A stretch of 33,719 nucleotides of DNA from an uncultured Porphyromonadaceae bacterium (GTDB lineage: Bacteria; Bacteroidota; Bacteroidia; Bacteroidales; Muribaculaceae): contig CAMWLX010000003.1 of NCBI GenBank assembly GCA_947175225.1, forward strand, positions 1 to 33,719. Direction: 5' to 3'. How positions within the stretch are numbered: the first letter of the stretch is position 1; each line of letters begins with the position of its first letter. Shown piece by piece: positions 8,613 through 16,035 of this stretch. The translations under genes and the position numbers were made by a program. Under the pieces are notes generated by a model. The model was not told where the DNA came from. It saw only the letters and a program-made list of their open reading frames with translations, and ran no database searches.

Positions 8613-10120
8613 CTAACTTTTGTGGGTATGCGCTCGTCGGAGAGGATTGCGTCTACAGCAGCCCGCGTGTCAAATTCGACTTTTTCTTTTGTGAAGTCGG
8701 GAGTATTGAAAGAGAAAAGAGATTGCGTATAATACTCTTCCGGATTCTTCTGTGGCAAGAGGAAAGGTTTTGAGAATCTGCCCTTATCGTCAATGCTCGT
8801 TAGATAGAGATTGGAATATAGTCCATCTCCTCGGCGTGAGGTGAAGACTACCCAACGGCTATTGTCGCTCCAATTGTGGAAACTGTCGGCTTCATCACTG
8901 TTGATTTCTTCCACAGGGCGCGCCTCTCCCGTTGCAAGGTCGAGAAGCCACTGGTCAGATTCCTTATGCCAGATGCTGAAATAGCCATAGTCGCTGAGCG
9001 TAAAAAGCATATATTTCCCATCATATGATGGGCGCGGCCAAGTGACACTTTTGTCCATAGCTACAGCATTGAAAAGAGTATCTACCTGCGATCCGAATCG
9101 TCCGGTGTTTGGATCGAAAGCAATTCGGCAAAGGTTGTATTTCTCATCTTTATGTTCCAATGGGTAATTCTTTTGAAGGCATGTGGTGAAGTAGAGCCAT
9201 TTGCCGTCGGGGGAGAATGACGGGGTGTTTTCCGACCATGCCTTAGTATTCAGAAGAGTATCACGCAATATTTCATTCTTCTCGGTGTCATAGACTATCA
9301 CGTCTGACGACAGGTCGAACACTTCCAATCGCTTGTGTCCTGAGATATGGAATCCTTGACGGGTTTGGTTGGTTGAGAATGTGCAGTAGCGTCCTTCCGG
9401 ATGCCAGTATGGATAGACCATCGCGCCTCCGAGAGTATCATTTGAAGCCTTTAGCCACGTGCACTCCCCTTTCTTTGAGATCATCGTAGCCCCATGTTCA
9501 CCTCGCACATGGAATACGAAGTCTTTCGGATTTGTTCGGTTCGGGGTATGGCAATTATAGCACTGTCCATCGGTCATAGTGTTTTCGATAATTGCATCTT
9601 CAGCGAAATTGCTAAGATTTCGCTGATAGATTCCCATTTTGCTATACACTTCATAACCGGGAGCAATACGGCGATAAGTCAATCCATATTCATCCAAAGG
9701 GTATTGGCTCACATTGACAGGGAAATCTTCATATTGAATCCATTTGCCCTCAATTTTAGCGCATACTGATACTGTCAAAGTCTTTCCCTTGTTTTCTTCA
9801 ATAAGATTATGCCATTTGTCTATGTCGAAGTCAGCATATTTGCCATTGGAATGTAATTCCCCCCCATTTTCGCCCTTGACAGTCACATCTACACGCTCCG
9901 CACCTTCGACAGAGAAGTTGAGTGGAGCTATCTCAGCAGGGATCGTCACTCCAACATAATCAGGAAATATCGTGGGCAGGAAATTGACTTTCTTTACATC
10001 AGTTGGCTTTTCAACACAGCCCGTTAAAACAAACAACAGACAACATACAAAGCACTGCAAAGCATTGATTATCCTCTGTGTGCTCTCTGTGTGAGACTTA
10101 TATTTCATAGGATTATTCAT
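8609..10120 (-). CDS. CxxCH-containing PD40/TolB-like propeller lipoprotein, module copy 1
   Basis: This is the longest of the three haem-motif lipoproteins (503 residues). The lipobox is VLTGC (Cys35). The shared domain begins at IFPDYVGVTIPAEIAPLNF (51-69), and the haem motif is C187-Y-N-C-H191. Propeller repeats include WHPEGRYCTFS, FSPDGKWLYFT, PSYDGKYMLFT and WSDNSRWVVFTSRRGDGLYS. Translation could start at 10120 (overlapping the upstream gene by 8 bases) or at Met5 (10108). The signal n-region is unusually long: SHTESTQRI is encoded by a CTCTGTG-type repeat (10073-10095) found almost identically in a noncoding region at 33484-33506. The paralogues lack this extension, which suggests repeat insertion into the start of the gene. 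Confidence 0.85.
   Translation of the reverse strand: MNNPMKYKSHTESTQRIINALQCFVCCLLFVLTGCVEKPTDVKKVNFLPTIFPDYVGVTIPAEIAPLNFSVEGAERVDVTVKGENGGELHSNGKYADFDIDKWHNLIEENKGKTLTVSVCAKIEGKWIQYEDFPVNVSQYPLDEYGLTYRRIAPGYEVYSKMGIYQRNLSNFAEDAIIENTMTDGQCYNCHTPNRTNPKDFVFHVRGEHGATMISKKGECTWLKASNDTLGGAMVYPYWHPEGRYCTFSTNQTRQGFHISGHKRLEVFDLSSDVIVYDTEKNEILRDTLLNTKAWSENTPSFSPDGKWLYFTTCLQKNYPLEHKDEKYNLCRIAFDPNTGRFGSQVDTLFNAVAMDKSVTWPRPSYDGKYMLFTLSDYGYFSIWHKESDQWLLDLATGEARPVEEINSDEADSFHNWSDNSRWVVFTSRRGDGLYSNLYLTSIDDKGRFSKPFLLPQKNPEEYYTQSLFSFNTPDFTKEKVEFDTRAAVDAILSDERIPTKVR
10073..10095. repeat. CTCTGTG-type repeat inside a signal-peptide coding region
   Basis: These 23 bases match 33484-33506 at 22 positions. Here they encode part of the n-region of a lipoprotein signal; at the other site they lie in noncoding DNA beside a dispersed repeat. 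The unit CCTCTGTG also occurs at 33383-33390 and 33417-33424. Confidence 0.75.
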
Positions 10121-11885
10121 TGGAAATCAAATAATGGAAAAGAGTATGGCGGTGGGGCTCTATCAGCTCAGGATTTTTTGAGGTCCAGGCTTGTGCAAAG
10201 CCACGTAGCGATTGCTCCACCATCGGCGAGACCATATTTTTAGGGATTGGTTGCCCATTTTTCATAGAAATGAATGCCAGTGCCTGCTGTGCCAAAAGAG
10301 GATTATATTGCGGAAGCGATTCAGCTACAACACCCATATACTGCACAAACTTATCAAGATCACGCTGAAGAAGAGGATACAGAATCAGATATTGCCGGGC
10401 AAGATCATTGCCCGGGTCTTTGATGAAGAGCTGCCCCAATGTCTTGTCGAGTTCTGCTTCGCTGAAGAGATAGTCTTCGTCTATCATCCTTTGGCGAAGC
10501 TGACAATATATCGGGGGCGCTATTGCAGTGAGATCTTTTATCTGTTCAAGATTACGCTGCGCCCATTTCCTATAGAAGATAGTGTTTTCAAGCATCCGAA
10601 GGTATTTTTCCGCGAGCTTGTATTCTCCGCGGATCATCGCGATCTCGGCAAGTCGCTTTACTGCACGGCTGCTCTTATTATAGTTAGGAATTGCCTCCAT
10701 CCCTTCATAATAGAAGCGTTGGGCACTATTGATCATACCGAGTTGGAAGAATATTTCTGCGGTGGTCCAAGATGAGATAGCCTCTTTAGAAAAGGGAGGG
10801 ATTAATCCTTCAGTGCCGTTCTGATAATAGTCAAAGGCACGGGAGTCGAGCTGTCCGGTCATTCCTAATGCAAGGTTGGTCGCGCTGACGCTCAGAGGGA
10901 GATCCGGATTGTGGGCATCTGAGTATCTGAGTATTCCTTCCCAATCGTTGGCGCGGACCATATAGTCATAGTCGATCAAGCGGTAGGTAGTCTTGTCGTA
11001 AGATTTGGAATAACGAATTACTGCAGGAACCACCACAAATAAAACAAGGATAGGGAGGATTCTTTTCGTAGAAGCATTGCCACGCGCCATAAGATGCGCT
11101 GCGATTGGGACTATTACGCATAATGCCTCGAATATCAATTGGTAGCTATTTAAGACATCCGGAGTCAGTAGATACCCTATGCCAATCAATTGATATGAGA
11201 ATGGATAAGTGATAAAAATTGACCAAAGGTAGATATTAGCTATAATAGCCAATATAGCAACAGTAGCTACAATAGCTTTTTTACCGACAGATATTTGTCG
11301 GCTAGAGCACGTGAATGCGATGATGAGAAGGGTGAAGACTATCGTGATAGGACCTGCCACCCAATATAGCAGCGAGGTAGCCACTATCACCCGAAGGCAT
11401 TTTTCTGCACTCGGATAGTCATAATCTGTAGAGACATAGAGATATGTACCGAAAGTGACTATCAGAAGGGCTGTGATAAAACCGAGCGTCACATCCTGAT
11501 TGCCAAAAAATCGCCAAAGGAATGTGAGAGGAATGAGAGAGAGCAAGAGATTGTTTGTCTTCGAGTGTCCTGAAGTAAATTTATTGCAAATCACGTAGCA
11601 AGACAATCCAAACATGACCATCAGCAGACTCATCACAGCCCCCCCTATCCAATAATTATTGAAAAATTGAGTCAGGAATTCCCCTATGTATATAGCAATT
11701 CCGGCAGGACGCAAGGCGAATCCGGCAAAGTATGTGCCGGTGGTCTGAAACAGCTGCATTTCCTCCCGGTAGCCGAGAGCTGCCCGATACGGGAATGCCC
11801 AGAATAAGTATAGGGCGGCGGCAATCACCGCAAAGGCTACCGCGACAATATATTTTAAAGATGACTTTTGTATTTCTTTCGTCAT
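10113..11885 (-). CDS. Polytopic membrane protein with C-terminal helical repeats (DUF6057-like), module copy 1
   Basis: This 590-residue protein is the first gene of the six-gene operon. About nine hydrophobic segments span residues 10-295. The first loop carries EEMQLFQTTGTYF, and GEFLTQFFNNYWIGG follows, matching the paralogues. The soluble C-terminal half is rich in helical repeats, including SATNLALGMTGQLDSRAFDY, KRLAEIAMIRGEYKLAEKYL and LENTIFYRKW. It lies 20-odd bases downstream of a good Bacteroidetes promoter (11911-11941) and overlaps lipoprotein copy 1. The conserved acidic residue in the first loop would suit a GT-C-like transferase or ligase, but this is a topology argument only. 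The family name DUF6057 is from memory. Confidence 0.82.
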   Translation of the reverse strand: MTKEIQKSSLKYIVAVAFAVIAAALYLFWAFPYRAALGYREEMQLFQTTGTYFAGFALRPAGIAIYIGEFLTQFFNNYWIGGAVMSLLMVMFGLSCYVICNKFTSGHSKTNNLLLSLIPLTFLWRFFGNQDVTLGFITALLIVTFGTYLYVSTDYDYPSAEKCLRVIVATSLLYWVAGPITIVFTLLIIAFTCSSRQISVGKKAIVATVAILAIIANIYLWSIFITYPFSYQLIGIGYLLTPDVLNSYQLIFEALCVIVPIAAHLMARGNASTKRILPILVLFVVVPAVIRYSKSYDKTTYRLIDYDYMVRANDWEGILRYSDAHNPDLPLSVSATNLALGMTGQLDSRAFDYYQNGTEGLIPPFSKEAISSWTTAEIFFQLGMINSAQRFYYEGMEAIPNYNKSSRAVKRLAEIAMIRGEYKLAEKYLRMLENTIFYRKWAQRNLEQIKDLTAIAPPIYCQLRQRMIDEDYLFSEAELDKTLGQLFIKDPGNDLARQYLILYPLLQRDLDKFVQYMGVVAESLPQYNPLLAQQALAFISMKNGQPIPKNMVSPMVEQSLRGFAQAWTSKNPELIEPHRHTLFHYLISNE

Positions 11886-11910
11886 GATGTCTGAATGGTC
11901 AATTGGATAG

Positions 11911-11941
11911 CAAAGATAATGATAATCCGCGACCTATGCAA
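11911..11941 (-). promoter_or_regulatory. Promoter of the six-gene membrane protein/haem-lipoprotein operon
   Basis: On the minus strand there is TTG (11941-11939), a 20-base spacer, then TATCTTTG (11918-11911), which fits the Bacteroidetes housekeeping promoter form TTG-N19-21-TAnnTTTG. Transcription would begin near 11905, about 20 bases before the first ATG at 11885. This separates the operon from the DUF4369 gene upstream. Confidence 0.7.
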
Positions 11942-11950
11942 GAATTTGCA

Positions 11951-11980
11951 TAAAAAATCAGCCTCGCATAGAACGCTGAT
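11951..11980 (-). terminator. Terminator after the DUF4369 lipoprotein gene
   Basis: On the minus strand ATCAGC (11980-11975) pairs with GCTGAT (11962-11957), followed by a T-run (11957-11952). It sits 4 bases past the stop at 11985 and just upstream of the next promoter. Confidence 0.7.
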
Positions 11981-11984
11981 AAAT

Positions 11985-12578
11985 TTATTCCGGATCGCCG
12001 TAGCGCTGGCGAAGGAGGTCGTAGGCTGTGCCGGGGCCTGTGGTGCGCATCAGGTCGTGGATAAGCTTGAGGTAGCTTTCGTTGAAGGTGCGGAGAGAGT
12101 CGGTGAGGGCGTTGGCATATACCGTGTCCCCTTGCTCTCGGAGATACTTGATGTGCTGTGATTGGTTCCACTGCACTTTGTCATGGTCCTGCTTTAAGAC
12201 TTTCCACGCCTGGAGAAGATCATTTTGAGGCGTCCCTTTGCCACTTGACATGCTATCGATCACTACAGTTATCTCCCCCGGCTCAGTCACTATAAGTAGA
12301 TCCTGAGTGCCATAACGGACACGCTTGTCGACAGTCACTCGCGCAAGAAACTCCCCCTTGTGTCCACGAAACTCGAATTTCCCATTTTTGATGACAGTTG
12401 AGTCCACTCCAATGCTATCCTCATAAGCCTTTGTGCCATACGGCACCAAAAAGACCCTCTCCCCATCGAGGCGAGACTGAGAAGTGGAGCCCTTGATTAT
12501 GTATTCATCCTTATGATCAGTGCAGCAGACCACTCCCGCACAGACAACTACCAATAATAAATAAACTAATTTTCTCAT
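11985..12578 (-). CDS. Short DUF4369-type lipoprotein
   Basis: This 197-residue lipoprotein (GVVCC, lipid Cys18 or 19) has YIIKGSTSQSRLDGERVFLV, then DSTVIKNGKFEFRG and a beta-rich stretch. This is the pattern of the DUF4369 domain usually found before a thioredoxin/TlpA-like domain in Bacteroidetes. Here no thioredoxin domain or CxxC motif follows. Instead there is a charged helical tail of about 80 residues (120-197). It may be a short family form or a domain-loss derivative. The 3' third (about 12000-12130) is visibly richer in G and C than its surroundings. Terminators lie before and after the gene, so it is likely its own transcript, although I see no clear promoter. Substrate and function are unknown. 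Confidence 0.75.
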   Translation of the reverse strand: MRKLVYLLLVVVCAGVVCCTDHKDEYIIKGSTSQSRLDGERVFLVPYGTKAYEDSIGVDSTVIKNGKFEFRGHKGEFLARVTVDKRVRYGTQDLLIVTEPGEITVVIDSMSSGKGTPQNDLLQAWKVLKQDHDKVQWNQSQHIKYLREQGDTVYANALTDSLRTFNESYLKLIHDLMRTTGPGTAYDLLRQRYGDPE

Positions 12579-12590
12579 GTTGTATTAAGT

Positions 12591-12627
12591 TATAAAAGAT
12601 GCGTGCCGTGAAGACACGCATCCTTTA
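12591..12627 (-). terminator. Terminator of the SusCD operon
   Basis: On the minus strand GATGCGTG (12622-12615) pairs with CACGCATC (12605-12598), followed by TTTTATAA. It lies between the glycan-binding protein stop (12647) and the DUF4369 start (12578), so DUF4369 is probably outside the PUL transcript. Confidence 0.8.
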
Positions 12628-12646
12628 TAATGTTACGGATTTGGAA

Positions 12647-14143
12647 TTACTTACCAAACGACCACCATGTGCATTCGCTCCAACCGCCTGTGCCGGGAGC
12701 AGCATAGATTAGAACCATTGCATCTGTTCCAAGATAGCCGATTTCAAAGCTTGTTGGCATCTCTCCACCAGTATTGATGGCGAACGGCCAAAGGATAGCA
12801 CCTGCAGAAGTATTGAGTGTTCCTACACTGAAATTATCCGGATTTGGAGTCATGTCAAACGAGAATGAACCTGAACGAAGTTGGTTGCCATCCTTGCCAA
12901 ATACTGTAACGGATGCTTCGTCTTCGTTGAAGACCATCTTAGACGCCATATATTCCTCACCTGCTACATAAGCATCGCCGGCATGCTGCATCTGGCCTTC
13001 AAATTTGTCTGCGCATTCGCCATCATTCGGACCGCAACCCCACCAAGCGCCGTTGATGGCTCCTGTACCGTCTTGAGCTCCTGCCAGGTAGCCGCCGTTG
13101 CCCCATACAGCACCGCCGTTTACTTCTGTCGGTCTCCAGTGCCAGTCATGGGATGCAAGGATACCGCCGGCATCCTCATCGCTCATGAACGACCACCATG
13201 TGCACTCGCTCCAGCCTCCTGTGCCGGGTGCCGCATAGATGAGCACCATACGGGTTACATCAAGATACCCAATTTCAAATGCTGTAGGTTGCTCGCCCCC
13301 TGTATTGATGGCGAATGGCCATAGAATTGCACCTTCTGAAGTTTCGAGAGTTCCTCTTGAGAATGTATCAGCATTTGTAATCTCGTTATTGTTGTAGTCC
13401 TTGATAGCGAAAGAGCCTTCGTTGATCTTAACGCCTTCATTGCTGTAGGCTGTCAACGAACCATCCTCGTTGAACTCCATGTATGAGAGAGCGTAGCATT
13501 CACCTTTGATATCAGGCCAGCGAGAGCCTGCATGTTGAGTCTGGCCTTCGAATGTGTCGCCACAGTCACCGTCAATCGGACCGCAACCCCACCAAGCTCC
13601 GCTGATATTGTCACTGCCGTCTTGCTCGCCTGCGAGATAACCTCCGTTACCCCAAACAGCACCGCCGTTGGCACTTGTAGGCATCCATTTCCATTTCTTG
13701 ACACCGCTGTTTGACACAAGAACTTTTACAGCCGGGTCAAGAGCCTGAGCTACATTAAGTGTGAACTGCTTCTCAGCCACTACCTCTGTGCCGTCGGCAT
13801 TAAGATAGGAGAAGTATACCGACTGCAATGGATCGCTACCGCGAGATGGCATGTAGTAAACGATGCCACCTGCTCTACCATAAGAGAGAGTCTTCTTATC
13901 GCCATTCTTCATGTAGTAGACATTGACAGCAGAAACTCCGGGGAAGTTATACTGAATATAGTTGCCGGTCTCAGACGGAACATATTTCCCATCGACCAAA
14001 TCAAACTGACTGAAAGTAGCGCCATTCATAAGGGATTCCGAAGTCATGGTAGCAGACACGAAATCGCCTTCTGCCTTCTGGGGATCGCAAGAAGTAAGGA
14101 AAACCCCACCGGTCAAGGCTAATATAATTAGAGTCTTTTTCAT
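12647..14143 (-). CDS. SusE/F-position surface glycan-binding lipoprotein with a duplicated C-terminal domain
   Basis: This 498-residue lipoprotein (FLTSC, Cys19) is encoded 20 bases after the susD-like gene, the usual place for a surface glycan-binding protein. Residues 20-148 form a beta-rich N-terminal part, probably an Ig-like spacer. Two copies of a domain of about 165 residues follow (150-320 and 332-498). Both contain NGGAVWGNGGYLAG, then AWWGCGP, FEGQ and QHAG. The block GAILWPFAINTGGE leads to FEIGYL, and the copies end in LIYAAPGTGGWSECTWWSF. The many conserved Trp residues suit sugar stacking. No catalytic motif is evident. The role, capturing glycan beside SusCD, is inferred from position and architecture; the ligand is unknown. 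Confidence 0.85.
   Translation of the reverse strand: MKKTLIILALTGGVFLTSCDPQKAEGDFVSATMTSESLMNGATFSQFDLVDGKYVPSETGNYIQYNFPGVSAVNVYYMKNGDKKTLSYGRAGGIVYYMPSRGSDPLQSVYFSYLNADGTEVVAEKQFTLNVAQALDPAVKVLVSNSGVKKWKWMPTSANGGAVWGNGGYLAGEQDGSDNISGAWWGCGPIDGDCGDTFEGQTQHAGSRWPDIKGECYALSYMEFNEDGSLTAYSNEGVKINEGSFAIKDYNNNEITNADTFSRGTLETSEGAILWPFAINTGGEQPTAFEIGYLDVTRMVLIYAAPGTGGWSECTWWSFMSDEDAGGILASHDWHWRPTEVNGGAVWGNGGYLAGAQDGTGAINGAWWGCGPNDGECADKFEGQMQHAGDAYVAGEEYMASKMVFNEDEASVTVFGKDGNQLRSGSFSFDMTPNPDNFSVGTLNTSAGAILWPFAINTGGEMPTSFEIGYLGTDAMVLIYAAPGTGGWSECTWWSFGK
12650..13694 (-). repeat. Intragenic domain duplication in the glycan-binding protein gene
   Basis: Bases 13187-13694 and 12650-13150 encode the two homologous domains and remain clearly alike at DNA level, for example around 12661-12710 against 13193-13242. 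The similarity suggests a fairly recent duplication or gene conversion. Confidence 0.8.
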
Positions 14144-14163
14144 TTCTTTTCGTTTTTAAGGAA

Positions 14164-16005
14164 TTAGTAAACCGGTGTTCCTGACATGTTCCAATTCTGT
14201 GAATCGGAACCCCAACCCGGATTTTGCTTCAGCACCTCAGGATCAGCAATGATGTTGATCTGTGAGGTTGGTATCTGCAGGAAGCCGTTGGTCTCTGCAT
14301 AACGCTGAGCCCATGAGGAGGATGCGTGCTTCATGACTGTCCATCGACCTGTATAGTTGACAGCCGAACCGTTCTGCTTTTCAAGAGCTATCGCAGCAAG
14401 ACAGTTAGTGCCCCCGTCAATGCCCGACCAACGACGCAAGTCGTTGAAACGGATACCCTCGCCGTAGAGCTCCCAGCGACGTTCGTTCTTGATGTTATCC
14501 CATGAATAACCGGTTTTAGCCACGCCGGCACGCTCCTGAACTCGATTCATCATTGCAGGATCTCCAGACAACTCAGTGTGCATAAGCATCACGTCAGAAA
14601 GACGAAGAAGAATTATGTCTGTATAATGGTCACCCTGCATGGAGTTTCCATTCTGGTTGGTTGCCGTGCTGTACTTGGAACGGTAAACACCCCACCATGT
14701 GTAAGCATCTGCCTGTGCGTCAAATGTTGATTCCGCACATGTGACAGACATCCACTTTTTATTGTATTTACCGGTTTCTTCAGAGCAAGAGGTAGTGTAG
14801 GCAAAGTATTGAAGTTCGGTATCGCAATCAAGCACAGTCGCTTTCTTACGAGGATCGCTTGCCGGCCATTCGTTGACAGAATTCATATTGAAAACGCCCT
14901 GTCCCCAACCTTGACCGAAAGGCAAGGTCTCCATTGTGCCATTGGCCTTTCCGGCAGCGTCTTCGTCACAACGCAATCCGTTATAAAGAGCTGTCTGATT
15001 GACGAAGCCCATCTGGATAGTACCCTGATAAGAAGCCGCATTTGTAAACTGCACTTGGAAAAGCTGTTCTTTATTGCCGTTACCTGCCCAGAACTTTCCT
15101 TCTGCTGCAAGATCCTTCGTATATTCGTAGTCCGGAGCACTGAGTTCGTTGGTGTATTGCCAAAGCAGACGGAAGTCAGGGATAAGTTCAGCACCGGAAT
15201 TATTGATACAGTCGGCAAGATAATCGATCACCTGCTGTTTGCTCAGCGGACCATTGACACCTTCCTGCTCGGGAAGCTCTACGTCAGCGAGATTTGCTGT
15301 TGCAAGCTCACCGGCCTTATTGTAGAAGCCCTGATAGAACATATAGGCACGTGCGAGATATCCTTCTGCTGAGCCCTTCATGGCATGGCCGTCGCCCCAT
15401 GCGGTTGCGCCATGGCTCATAAGATTGGATGCAGAAACAAAGTCGGCTAAAATGTGGGGATAAATAATATCCTTTGCACTGACTTGCGGACACGGATCGG
15501 GAGCCGCAGATGCCCAGTAAGCCGGAATATCGCCCCAGAATTGGCAACCCCATAGATAGAAGAGACCACGCATAAAGTAGGCTTCGCCAAGGAGCTGGTT
15601 GCGTGTGGTTTCATTGCCGGTCCAGTCAAAAGCATCTACAGAGTAGATAATAGCGTTTGCTCGTGCTATCGCTACATATACGGCGTGCCATGCTTTATCA
15701 TAAAGTGATTCGCTATTTGTCATTAAGTGACCGATAGCATGACATTCGACGTCGCCGGTACCTCCGGCGCCGTTAGCATCATCAGACATAATGTCCCAAA
15801 CAAGCCATGGGGTCTGCAATGGAGCCTGATTTAGCTGATTCATCACTCCATAGAGTGCAGCCAATTCCTTATTTAGGTCTGAAGGCTGAGCCGGATAGTT
15901 GCTCGAATTGGCCTGTGTATAGTTGGTCGAGTCAAGGAAGTCCTCGCATGATGTCATTGTGAGTATCCCGACTGCGGCTAATGCAATCAAAAGATATTTT
16001 TTCAT
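14164..16005 (-). CDS. susD-like: SusD/RagB-family nutrient-binding lipoprotein
   Basis: This 613-residue lipoprotein (TMTSC, Cys20) follows the susC-like gene by 30 bases. SusD proteins sit as lids on SusC and deliver glycans to the transporter. Family features are visible: the CEDFLDS start, the ARANAIIYSVDAF helix region, LLGEAYFMRGLFYLW, SAEGYLARAYMFYQGFYNK, and the C-terminal ERRWELYGEGIRFNDLRRW. The length is within the usual 500-650 range. The ligand cannot be read from sequence. Confidence 0.95.
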   Translation of the reverse strand: MKKYLLIALAAVGILTMTSCEDFLDSTNYTQANSSNYPAQPSDLNKELAALYGVMNQLNQAPLQTPWLVWDIMSDDANGAGGTGDVECHAIGHLMTNSESLYDKAWHAVYVAIARANAIIYSVDAFDWTGNETTRNQLLGEAYFMRGLFYLWGCQFWGDIPAYWASAAPDPCPQVSAKDIIYPHILADFVSASNLMSHGATAWGDGHAMKGSAEGYLARAYMFYQGFYNKAGELATANLADVELPEQEGVNGPLSKQQVIDYLADCINNSGAELIPDFRLLWQYTNELSAPDYEYTKDLAAEGKFWAGNGNKEQLFQVQFTNAASYQGTIQMGFVNQTALYNGLRCDEDAAGKANGTMETLPFGQGWGQGVFNMNSVNEWPASDPRKKATVLDCDTELQYFAYTTSCSEETGKYNKKWMSVTCAESTFDAQADAYTWWGVYRSKYSTATNQNGNSMQGDHYTDIILLRLSDVMLMHTELSGDPAMMNRVQERAGVAKTGYSWDNIKNERRWELYGEGIRFNDLRRWSGIDGGTNCLAAIALEKQNGSAVNYTGRWTVMKHASSSWAQRYAETNGFLQIPTSQINIIADPEVLKQNPGWGSDSQNWNMSGTPVY

Positions 16006-16035
16006 AATTTATATTGTTTCTCTTGATATTTAGAA

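Noticed and set aside
2291-10120. Multihaem electron-transfer conduit
   Set aside because: Each lipoprotein has only one CxxCH and there is no porin-cytochrome partner.
11899-12171. Arg/Pro/His-rich open frame at the end of the DUF4369 gene
   Set aside because: The composition is typical of an out-of-frame reading of a GC-rich stretch; the DUF4369 frame has the lipoprotein signal and domain pattern.
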